Source: Baffinella frigidus
Taxonomy: Eukaryota; Cryptophyceae; Cryptomonadales; Baffinellaceae
DNA length: 18,202 bases
Direction of reading: 5' to 3'
NCBI GenBank assembly: GCA_026770585.1
Contig: MU647075.1
Span: 194,713 to 212,914, forward strand
This document shows, in pieces, positions 1-7,787 of the stretch (positions within the stretch are counted from its first letter, which is position 1; the number at the start of each line of letters is the position of its first letter). Position numbers and translations under genes: made by a program. The notes under the pieces are model-generated. The model made no database searches and had not been told where the DNA came from. It saw nothing but the letters and a program-made list of their open reading frames with translations.

Positions 1-2
1 GG

Positions 3-323
3 ACGGACGCCCAGAAATTGGCGATTTTATGGGTATCCAATAAATTTCGTTGGGTGGACACAGCTCTACATGAAGCTGTGTTGTGGGGCCTCAAGAAAAC
101 TGCGCTCCTCCTGCTTGAGCACCGGGCGAATGTGTCGGCCACGAACACAGCGGACAGAACGCCGCTTCATCACGCAGCAAGACAAAACAAAGCCCCGATA
201 ATGCGTTTGCTAAACGGGGGAGAGGGGACGGACATGGACGAACGAGAGGCCGAGGGACTCGGCTGCGCGCATCTCCACATCCCCTGGGTGCGAGGTTTCG
301 GTTTTCACTCATGTTGGGTGTAG
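3..323 (+). CDS. Partial ankyrin-repeat protein exon, open at left edge
   Basis: The frame is open from the window edge to a TAG at 321-323. Around 54-209 the translation carries two ankyrin-type helix pairs: TALHEAV followed by ALLLLEHRANVSATN, then RTPLHHAARQNKAPIMRLL. The TPLHxAA turn and the hydrophobic LLL helix are ankyrin hallmarks, so the product is probably a protein-protein interaction scaffold; nothing more specific can be said. There is no ATG before the repeats, so the start lies to the left. The residues after about 215 are low complexity and overlap the last exon of the opposite-strand gene, so the true exon may end earlier at a donor I could not fix. An acceptor could also lie near 57 (ACAG). 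Ankyrin identity is fairly sure; the boundaries are not. Confidence 0.6.
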   Translation, partial: TDAQKLAILWVSNKFRWVDTALHEAVLWGLKKTALLLLEHRANVSATNTADRTPLHHAARQNKAPIMRLLNGGEGTDMDEREAEGLGCAHLHIPWVRGFGFHSCWV

Positions 324-3005
324 TGTGAAGGGTGTAGAGTGTAGGGTGTAGGGTGTAGGTTGTAGGGTGCAAGGTGTAGGGTATAGGGTGCAGGGTGTAG
401 GGTGCAGGGTGTAGGGTGCAGGATGCAGGGTGCAGGTTTTAGGGTGTAGGGTGTAGGGTGTGGGGTCTCACGCAGCTCAAGCAGCCGCGCGCGCTGTGCG
501 TCCACCGCCTCCCACTTAAGCCCCCCCACGTGCGTCGCCCACTCGTCTGCCCCAGCTAGAAAGTCGAGAAGCACGCGACCTAGGGGTGTGAGGTGTGGGG
601 CTTAGGAGTTAGGGTTTACGGTTTGTTTTTAGGGTTTCGTGTTTCGTGTTTCGTGTTTCAGGTATCGGGTTTCGGGTTTCAGGTCTAGGGTCCGCCGCCT
701 CCCACTTGAGCCCCCCCACGTGCGTCGCCCACTCGCCCGCCCCAGCTAGATAGTCGAGAAGCACGAGGCCTAGGGTTTTGGGGTTTGGGGTTTAGGAGTG
801 AGAGTTTAGGGTTGAGGGTTTAGGGTTTGGGGTTTGGGGGTTAGGGGTTAGGGTTCGGAGTTTGGGGTTTGGGGTTTGGGGTTTAGGGTGCAGGGTTTCG
901 GGTGTAGGGTGTAGGGTGTAGGGTGTAGGGTGGGACAGGGTTTATGGTGGGACAGGGTTTAGGGTGGGACAGGGTTTCGGGCGGGACATGGTTTACCATG
1001 GACGTCGAGCCCCGAGCGGTCGGCGAGGATGCACACGCGGCGGTCCAGCTCCACTTTTTGGAACGCCGCGAGCACCGAATCGTGCTGGAGTTGCTTCAGG
1101 AGGTCCAGGCGTTGCGCGGGAAGTACCGAGACTTGGAACGTCACGCGTATCTCCTCGCGCATCCGTAGTGCGTGCTGCTCGGGTTTGGGGTTTGGGGATT
1201 GGGGTTCAGGGTTTAGGGTTTAGGGTTTAGGGTTTAGGGTTCAGTGTTTAAAGTTTAGGGTTGAGGGTTTAGGGTTTAGGGTTTAGGGTTTAGGGGTTAT
1301 GATTGACGGTTTTGGGTTTAGGGTTTAGGGTTTAGGGTTTAGGGTTTAGGGTTTAGGGTATAGGGTATAGGGTTTAGGGTTTAGGGTTTAGGGTTCAGGG
1401 TGTGGTGTTTAGGTTCAGGGTTAAGGGTTTGGTGTTTAGGAAATAGGGCTTAGTAAATCCTAAACCCTACACCCTAAACGCGCGCGGGGGCATGGCCACG
1501 TCTGCGAAGCATCTGGAGGAGCGGGGATATCACACCCAAAAGTTCCTCTGGGAGCCGGGGGGGTGGTCGTGCGGCGGATTCGGGTGCGGGGTACGCCATC
1601 TGCTGGGGCCATCAATACGTCTGTGTGCCATCTCAAGGAGCAGGGATCCCCCCCACCCAATGCGCCTACGGGAGGCGGGTGCAGGCTGACAGGTCTTGAG
1701 GGTGCGGGGGGGGGTCAAATACCTGGTGGGCGTAGATTTCGCGCCACACGTCGTCAGCGTCAGCCTGGGCCTGCGCCGCAGCCTCCTTGTTCAGCGCGAG
1801 GAACTCCTCCAGCGCTCCGCTCACCCAGATCCCCCCTCGGACGCCCCCTCGTGTGCCGCCGCCGCCGCCGCTCCCTGCCGGCTCCGCCCAGAATGCTTAT
1901 GGTGTAGGCTTGGGGCTTAAGGTTTATGAATATGGTTCATGGTGTATGGTTTATGGTTTATGGTTTATGATTCATGGCGTATGGTTTATGGCTTATGGTT
2001 TATGGTTTATGTTTTATGGCTTATGGCTTATGGCTTACGGTGTATGGTTCAGTTTTAGGGTTCATAATTTAGGGGCAAGGCAGGCGGGGATATCGGCGAA
2101 GCGCACCTTTGAAGCGTGTCTCAAGCCCGCACGCTTCAAACAGCCTCGCGAGCTGCGCGTTCCGCTCGCTGGCCGAGCTGTTCCCCGACGACCTGAGCGT
2201 CGCGCTCACGTGCCGCAGATCCTTCTCCGTCAGCTCGGCGATGCTCTCCCCGCTGTCGTCCTCCACCCGTTCTGCACGCCCCGGCGAGCCACCGCTCCTC
2301 CGCTCAGCCGATCGCCCGCCAGGCAGCAGGAGAGAGAGAGGAGGGGGAGAGAGAGGAGGGGGGAGAGAGGAGAGACACCACACACCACCCAGATCGCTGC
2401 TGGGCCTCCTCGCCTGCTCCCACTCGAGCATGCTGGTCGAACAAGTCGCGGGAACAAAGCCTCTTGCCATTGGGGGAAGGGCGAACCTGGCTTCATCTTG
2501 AACTCGATGGCGAAGTTCTTGTGCTTGGAAGGGGGGGCATCGTCCTTTGTTGTCTCCAAGAACTCAGAGAGCACCTGCCAGGGAAGAGCTCAGATTTTGC
2601 ATGTACCTCGTGGCAACGCCTGATTGCTGGGGAGATATGCTCGCTTGGAGGGCAGCTTGCCTTCAATCCCTCTTCGTTCTGCGCCCGCGCGGCAGGAAAC
2701 GAAGTGAAGAGGTCTGGGTGCACCCGCATGTACAAGCTCCGCAATACTTTCTCCATCGACGGAAGCTCGCTGGCCGCCTCACTCGAACTCTGGCTCATGC
2801 TTCTCCGATTCCCGCCGCTCAGCAAGCGGTGCAGCCAGGGGGTCGGTCTCTCTCCAGCCTGGGTCTGCCACCGTCTCCCTGCGGCCTGGCGTGCACACGA
2901 CAGTGTCGCCATGGGATACGCCGCCATGTTCCTGCAAGCAGCACGCACAGGAGCAGCCCGTGCAGAGGTCCGCCAGGGCTCCATGAGCAGCCGCCGCCCA
3001 GCCAT
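210..3005 (-). CDS. TCAIM-like mitochondrial protein (DUF4460 J-like + DUF4461), seven exons
   Basis: Exons (minus strand): 3005-2661, 2574-2487, 2271-2107, 1874-1723, 1174-997, 579-472, 283-210. Every junction joins in phase (0,1,1,0,1,1), giving about 369 residues and a TAG stop. An in-frame TAA lies 18 bases before the ATG at 3005. Residues 1-60 are Arg/Ala-rich with few acids, as in a mitochondrial presequence. Residues 84-115 hold a J-like motif (LRSLYMRVHPDLF, HPD at 96-98, then ARAQNEEGLK), continued across intron 1 by VLSEFLETTKDD. Exon 4 carries LEEFLALNKEAAAQAQ. Exons 5-6 join to read LADRSGLDVHGRVLLDFLAG, a DUF4461-like core, followed by ADEWATHVGGLKWEAVDAQR. Animal TCAIM is longer (about 500 residues), so an exon between 1175 and 1722 may be missing. 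Intron 1 uses a GC donor. Family assignment is from motif memory. Confidence 0.72.
318..471. repeat. Telomere-like array, GGGTGTA variant (intron 6)
   Basis: About 20 tandem heptamers of GGGTGTA/GGGTGCA type on the + strand, filling most of intron 6 of the TCAIM-like gene. In the sense (minus) direction it reads CCCTACA, a C-rich tract leading to the acceptor at 284. Confidence 0.85.
592..996. repeat. Mixed telomere-like array in intron 5
   Basis: Two blocks, 592-690 and 775-996, separated by the truncated exon copy. They consist of GGGTTTA, GGGTTTC, GGGTTTG and GGGACAGGGTTT variants. They occupy nearly all of intron 5 of the minus-strand gene. Confidence 0.8.
691..774 (-). pseudogene. Truncated duplicate of exon 6 of the TCAIM-like gene
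   Basis: This 84-bp block matches 501-584 with about seven mismatches and lies in intron 5, 190 bp upstream (in gene direction) of the full exon. It keeps the same CCCTAG acceptor, the same reading phase and the open frame (VLLDYLAGAGEWATHVGGLKWEA). It stops short of the last 29 bases and the donor of exon 6, where it runs into telomere-like repeat. It could be a decayed copy or a cryptic alternative exon; without a donor it cannot replace exon 6 directly. Confidence 0.75.
1186..1486. repeat. Near-canonical GGGTTTA array in intron 4
   Basis: Many perfect GGGTTTA units on the + strand with a few variants (GGGTTCA, GGGTATA). It ends with a short inverted piece of CCCTAAACCCTACACC type around 1459-1478. 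It lies inside intron 4 of the TCAIM-like gene, C-rich in the sense direction. Confidence 0.85.
1487..1722. other. Non-repetitive part of intron 4, possible unrecognised exon
   Basis: About 230 bases without heptamer repeat inside intron 4. On the minus strand, one frame after a CAG near 1588 is open (LPEELLGVISPLLQMLRRRG). The rebuilt protein is short in the DUF4461 region at this point, so an exon here is plausible, but I could not fix a donor/acceptor pair with consistent phase. Confidence 0.3.
1908..2075. repeat. GGTTTAT variant array in intron 3
   Basis: Tandem heptamers of the type GGTTTAT/GGCTTAT/GGTTCAT on the + strand fill most of intron 3 (1875-2106) of the TCAIM-like gene. The variant is essentially absent from the other introns. 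Confidence 0.85.
2331..2381. repeat. GA-rich microsatellite in intron 2
   Basis: Purine-only GA/GGGA run on the + strand; on the sense (minus) strand it is a CT-rich tract about 60 bases upstream of the intron 2 acceptor (AG at 2273-2272). Confidence 0.85.
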
Positions 3006-3062
3006 AGATAGTCCGCGTGCTTACAAGGGGTCGTTTGTGTAGTTTGACCATGAACCAAAAAA

Positions 3063-3671
3063 AACACAAAAAAATCCACCGAAAATCACATTTTTGGTGG
3101 ATTTTTGAGGGGCCCCAATCGACCTATTTTGTGTAGGAACATGTTTACCTGAAATGTGGCACCCAGGGGTTCCTATTGAAAAGTTGTAGCCCTCAAAATT
3201 CTGAGAAACTTTGCCATTGGAACCCCTGGGTGCCACATTTCAGGGAACGAGTTACAAGGGCTCTACCGTCATTCTGGGGTCCCGAGGCGGGCCCGTCAGG
3301 TCCACTGTGGGACGCTCTGGGCTGTAACTTTTGACCCAGAGGGCCGCATTCACTTTTCTCAACGGCTCTGGAATCCCCATGATACCCTCTTCAAACCCGC
3401 TCATAGAATATAGGGCGCCAGAGGCCCGAAAACAGGCCCACTGTTTTAGTCAACTTTCCACGAACAAGGCGAGTTTTCGGCATGTTCCTGTACTCCGCTC
3501 GAGATATTTCTTCGAGTGGGTTTGGAGAGGGCGTGATGAGGAATCCAGAACCGTCGAGAAAAGTGAAACCGGCCCAGGGGTTCAAAAGTTAGAGCACACA
3601 TGTTTTTGGGATTTTCAGATTCCTATAGGAATGGCTCAAAGGGTTTGGGCCCCCTCGGATTTTTTTGTGTT
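3063..3671. mobile_element. Composite foldback element with nested palindromes
   Basis: The ends are perfect 15-bp inverted repeats (AACACAAAAAAATCC at 3063-3077 and its complement at 3657-3671). Inside are a perfect 26-bp inverted repeat (3148-3173 with 3219-3244) and a larger imperfect one (about 3328-3412 with 3503-3590, roughly three quarters matching). The two arms of the latter translate to similar peptides on opposite strands, which explains the look-alike frames there; no gene is supported. It sits 58 bases upstream of the TCAIM-like start codon and abuts a telomere-like array. No clear target duplication was seen. It may be a non-autonomous foldback transposon or a source of structured RNA. 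Confidence 0.6.
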
Positions 3672-3790
3672 TCTAAACCCTAAACCCTAAACCCTAACCC
3701 CCTCAGTAATCAGTAATCCTAACCCCTAAACCCTAAACCCTAAACCCTAAACCCAAAACCCTAAATCTTGAACCTTAAACCCTGAACCTT
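3672..3790. repeat. Telomere-like array, CCCTAAA orientation
   Basis: C-rich heptamers on the + strand immediately after the foldback element. Positions 3724-3783 form the left arm of a near-perfect inverted repeat with the next array. Confidence 0.85.
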
Positions 3791-3814
3791 ATAACCTGAA
3801 CCCACCGAAAATCA

Positions 3815-5925
3815 CAGGGTTTAGGGTTCAAGATTTAGGGTTTGGGGTTTAGGGTTTAGGGTTTAGGGTTTAGGGTTTAGGGGATAGGGGATAGGGTTTG
3901 GGGTTGAGGGTTTAGGGTTCAGTTTTTTTTCAGGGTTTTGGGTTCAGGAATTTGGGATAAAGGTTTAGAATTCACTGTTTTGGGTTGAGGTTGATGTAAG
4001 GTTTGAGGTTTAGGGTTAAGGGCTTTAGGGTTTGGGGTTTAGGGTTTGGGGTTCAGGGTTCAGGGTTCAGGGTTGAGGAATTAGGGTTCAGGGTTCAGGG
4101 TTCAAGATTTAGGGTTTAGGGTTTAGGGTTTAGGGTTTAGGGTTTGGTTCAGGGTTTAGGGTTTAGGGTTTAGGGTTTAGGGTTTAGGGTTTAGGGTTTA
4201 GGTTATAAGGTTCAGGGTTGAGAGTTTAGGGTTCAGGGTTTAGAATCCAGTTTTCAGGGTTTCGGTTTTAGGAATTTGGGATAAGGGTTTAGGATTCACT
4301 GTTTTGGGTTTAGGGTGGAGGATTTAGGGTTTAGGGTTCAGGGTTCAGGGTTCAGGGTTTAGGGTGTAGTGTTAGGGTTCAGGGTTCAGGGTTCAGGGAT
4401 CAGGGTTCAGGTTTCAGGTTTCAGGGGTAAGGGGTTAAGATTTAGGGTTTAGGGTTCAGGGTTTGGGGATTAGGGTTTAGGGTGTAAGGTTTAGGGTTTA
4501 GGGTTTAGGGTTTAGGGTTTAGGGTTTAGGGTTTAGGGTTTATGGTTTAAGGTTTGGGGTTGAGGGTGTGAGGTTTAGGGTTTAGGGTTTAGGGTTCAGG
4601 GTTGAGAAATTATGGTTTAGGGTTCAGGGGTGAGGGGTGAGGGGTCGAGTTTTGGGTTAGGGGTTGAGGTTTTTGGGTTCAGGGTTAGGGGTTAAGTTTT
4701 AGGGTGTAAGGTTTGGGGTTGAGGATTTCGGGTTTAGGGTTTATGGTTTAGAGTTGAGGGTTGAGGGTTTGGTGTTGAGGGTTTTGGGTTTTAGGGTTTA
4801 GGGTTGAGAACTTGTGGCTTAGGGTTCAGGGTTCAGGGGTTAGGGGTCGAGTTTTGTGTTTTGGGTTTAGGAGATAGGGTTGAGGGTTAGGGTTTAGGGT
4901 TTAGGGTGTGAGGCTTAGGGTTTAGGGTTTAGGGTTTAGGGTTCATGGTTTAGAGTTGAGGGTGTTGGGTTTGGGGTTTAGGGTTTGGGGTTCAAGGTTT
5001 AGGTTTTATGGTTTGGGGTTGAGAAATTAGTGTTTAGGGTTGAAGGTTCAGGGGTTAGGGGTCGAGTTTAGGGTTTAGAGTTTAGTTTTTACGGTTTAGG
5101 GTTCAGGGTTGAGGGTTGAGGGTTTAAGTTTTGGTATTCAGGGTTGAGAAATTAAGGTTTAGGGTTGTGGGTTTAGTGTTTTGTGTTGAGGAATAGCGGT
5201 GTAGGGTTTAAGGTTTAGGGTCTCGGATTAAGGGTTCAGTGTTTCTGGTTCTGGGGTTAGGGTAAAGTGTTTTTGGTTTAAGGTTTGGGGTTCAGGGTTT
5301 GAGGTTTAGGGTTCAGGATTTGAGGTTTCGGGTTCAGGGTTCAAGTTTCAGGGTTTAGGGTTTAGGGTGCAAGGTGTAGGGTCAGGGTTTAGGGTTCAGG
5401 GATAAGGGTTTGGGGTTGAGGGGTTGAGGATTTGGGGATGAGGGTTTAGGGTTCAGGGGTAAGGGTCAAGTGTTCAGGGTGTGAGGTTTAGGGTTCAGGG
5501 ATTGAGGTTTAGGGTTTAGGGTTCAGGGTTTTGTGTTCAGGTATCAGGGTTTAGGGTTGAGGGTGCAAGGTGTAGGGTTTAGGGTCCAGGTTTTAGTGAT
5601 TAGGGTTTAGGTTTTAGGTTCTAGGGTTTAGGGTTCAGGGTTCAGGGTTGAGTGTTAAGGGTTTAGGGTTCACGGTTTGGGGTGTTGGGTTTAGGGTGTA
5701 GGGTTTAGGGTTTAGGGTTTAGGGTTTAGAATTTAGGGTTGATTGTTTAGGGTTGATGGTTTAGGGTTTAGGGTGTATGGGTCAGGGTGTAGGGTTCAGG
5801 GTTTAAGGTTTAGGGTTCAGGGTTGAGGCTGTACGGTTTGGGGTTTAGGGTTTAGGGTTTATGTTTTATGTTTTAGGGTTCAGGGGTTTGGAATTTGGGT
5901 GTATGGTTTAGAGATTAGGGTTAGG
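3815..5925. repeat. 2.1-kb degenerate telomere-like array, GGGTTTA orientation
   Basis: Runs of perfect GGGTTTA (for example about 4100-4200 and 4490-4550) alternate with GGGTTCA, GGGTTGA, GGGGTTA and GGGTGTA variants. No coding frame longer than 60 codons is present on either strand and no gene is seen. This is interstitial telomere-like DNA, heavily diverged, not a fresh chromosome end. Confidence 0.9.
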
Positions 5926-5964
5926 GCGCAGGAGGGAGTGGCGCACGAGGCTCCCGGGGAACCA
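5925..5964 (+). repeat. 40-bp copy of the 5' part of the coiled-coil gene
   Basis: This stretch matches 12908-12947 at all but a few positions, including GGAGGGAG and CACGAGGCTCCCGGGGAA. It sits exactly at the end of the telomere-like array and before the first 'CTTTAGGTCC' repeat copy. Confidence 0.8.
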
Positions 5965-5971
5965 GTCGAGC

Positions 5972-6044
5972 CCTTTAGGTCCTTGAGGCTCTTATAACTC
6001 CCACCATAGGCGGACACCGGAACTTATCCTGCAGAAAAGGCCAT
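5972..6044. repeat. Dispersed repeat D, copy 1
   Basis: Shares the order CCTTTAGGTCC, CTCCCA, AGGCGGACACCGGAAC, CTGCAGAAAAGGCCAT with copies at 6246-6345 and 17467-17540. On the minus strand each copy begins MAFLQ, which explains the small frames there; no gene is claimed. Confidence 0.7.
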
Positions 6045-6245
6045 CGCTGAATGCTTCTTTTCGGATCACAACAGGCCAGAAAACAACGTGCAGCGCCAGG
6101 GAGCGGTGCACCGTGAAGCTCAGTTTTGGAGAATTGTTTTTCGACAGAAACACACGCAGCTCACTTTCAAAAAAAAACACGTTTTTGAAGAAACACGCGG
6201 CCCTCAGTCTTGGAGGAACGCGCGGCTCAACGCGGCTCTTTGGGT

Positions 6246-6345
6246 CCTTTTTAGGTCCTTTGGGTTCTTCGAGCTCCCAACAGAGGCGCACACCGGAAAT
6301 TGTTTTGCAGAAAGGCAATGCGAAATTGTTTTGTAGAAAGGCCAT
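6246..6345. repeat. Dispersed repeat D, copy 2
   Basis: Second copy of the repeat at 5972-6044, with an internal direct duplication of the GAAATTGTTTTGnAGAAAGGC segment (about 6296-6342). Confidence 0.7.
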
Positions 6346-6815
6346 GGATCACATCAAGCCCCCCTGTACAGAAGATCGCGGCATAAACCGGCTAAGAAAC
6401 ATGTCCCGGCATCAGGACCACCCACTGGATTTTGGAGAACTTCGCTTCTACACGTTGACCGCAAAAACACACCACAGCCTGATCGCACCGCATCTTTGCG
6501 CACTTTCCCTCGAAAAAGGCGCATCTCTCTCTGGGCCTCCACTAAACCTCTACAAAACATCGAACGTGAGCAAGAGATGTTTCATTGCCCCTGCGGCAAG
6601 ATTCCCCGCCACCCGTCACGCCGCACAGCCGGCCAGCGAGTTTGCTCAGGACGCCGGCGGTACTTCTGATTGATTGATTCGGCAATTTATTTTGAGCCTC
6701 ACGCGAGGCTTGGATGCAGGCATCCTCTTGGGACACAGTCCCGTGTAGGATAGCTGAGGACTTTACACACGCGTCCCCAGCCACCCGAGGGCGGGGACCA
6801 GCCACCCGAGGGGCG
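6346..6815. other. No gene recognised
   Basis: Open frames exist on both strands, but none shows a recognisable domain or a convincing splice pattern. The TTTTGGAGAA motif near 6432 also occurs at 6124, suggesting more decayed repeat. A direct repeat of CCAGCCACCCGAGGG ends at 6815. Confidence 0.5.
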
Positions 6816-6889
6816 GAGAGAGAGAGAGAGAGAGGGAGGGAGGGGGGGAGAGAGAGAGAGAGGGAGAGAGAGGGAGGGAGAGAGAGGAG
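6816..6889. repeat. GA-rich microsatellite
   Basis: About 74 bases of GA/GGGA repeats on the + strand. The Ser/Leu- and Arg/Glu-rich frames that cross it are artefacts of the repeat. Confidence 0.9.
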
Positions 6890-6962
6890 CCCTCTCCCTG
6901 TAATGCACCGGGAGAGAAGCAGCGGCGTCGAACCTCGCAAGATGGGCGTCTGCAGAAAACCC

Positions 6963-7083
6963 TACAGGGGTGCCTCACTCATAAGAAACGAACCCCCCCT
7001 AGGACCCTACAGTAGGCCTATGCCTAGGGGCCTATGGTGGTCCTAGGGGGGTGGGCGTTTCTTATGAGCGAGGTACCCCTGTA
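6963..7083. mobile_element. TA-flanked palindromic element (family 1), copy 1
   Basis: Ends are inverted: ACAGGGGTGCCTCACTCATA at the left and the complement of ACAGGGGTACCTCGCTCATA at the right. The core AGTAGGCCTATGCCTAG is also near-palindromic. The element is flanked by TA on both sides, as for Tc1/mariner-type insertions. It carries no gene, so it is a MITE-like non-autonomous element. Confidence 0.85.
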
Positions 7084-7461
7084 AACCCTAACTATTCCAG
7101 CTCTCGAGCTCGGATCTCGCGAAGGACACACACGAGAGGTGAGAGCAGTGAACCGGAGGCCTGCCTTACGTGGTTGGCACCCGGCCAGTCCTGCACCCCC
7201 CCGAAAACACACCGTCAGAAAAAAGGCAGCCCAACTCCCCACTCGAGGCTAGAAATGTGAGCATTTTAAAACTTTACAAGTTCTTTACAAGTTGACAGAT
7301 GTGTAGTAATTTTCACACACATATCGCGTTTGGTCATGTTACTGCGGGATATCCGTTTGGTCACGATGCTGCGGGATATAACGTGACCAAGCCCCGCCCG
7401 TGACTGGTACAAATGGTTATAACCCCACACCTAAAATGCCCCCCTTTCCAGCCTCGAGTGG
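7084..7461. other. Spacer with a 27-bp tandem duplication
   Basis: Mostly unassigned. At 7326-7379 a unit of the form CGTTTGGTCA..CTGCGGGATAT occurs twice in tandem, followed by a short inverted echo (ACGTGACCAA). No gene is supported. Confidence 0.5.
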
Positions 7462-7591
7462 CCTAGCTCTGCTTGCGTTAATCAGGTCTCGTAAAAATGA
7501 GGAGACCGGGAGTTAATTCTCGTGGTTTGCGGTACAAATCCGTCAACTTTCGGTGTGAAAAGGATCAGTCAACCTGGCTGAGGCAGCGCTA
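7462..7591. mobile_element. Possible family 3 element, diverged copy
   Basis: Begins CTAGCTCTGC and ends with GGCTGAGGCAGCGCTAG, an imperfect inverted pair matching the ends of the two clearer copies at 15490-15653 and 15836-15959. The interior differs, so this is tentative. Confidence 0.4.
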
Positions 7592-7682
7592 GAACTCCTT
7601 CCGAGAACCAGAAGACTCCGGGGCACGAGGACACCCCCCCTAAGTTAACGGGCTTGACTAACTTCCATGGCCTGATATGAGC

Positions 7683-7787
7683 TATCCCTTAAGTGGCCAG
7701 GGGCTCAAAATTGACCCCCACGAGGTCCTATGCAGGTCCTAGGGCCCTACGGTAGGCCGTATGCGCCTACTCGCCACTAAAGGGATA
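7683..7787. mobile_element. Family 2 palindromic element, copy 1 (105 bp)
   Basis: Inverted ends TATCCCTTAAGTGGC and GCCACTAAAGGGATA. Same length and layout as the copy at 16965-17069, including an internal TCAAAATTGACC segment and a GGTCCTAGG/CCCTAC core related to family 1. The telobox exon of the minus-strand gene reads directly into it. Confidence 0.8.

Noticed and set aside
3331-3690. Small protein pair on both strands with similar peptides
   Set aside because: The similarity of FTFLNGSG and FTFLDGSG on opposite strands is explained by the inverted repeat.
3672-3890. Telomere-telomere fusion point
   Set aside because: The order on the + strand is CCCTAAA then TTTAGGG. An end-to-end fusion would give TTTAGGG followed by CCCTAAA.
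3815-5925. True chromosome end
   Set aside because: The array is interstitial, with genes and elements on both sides, and most units are degenerate.
6542-6978. Ser/Leu-rich membrane protein
   Set aside because: The frame is generated by the GA/CT microsatellite.
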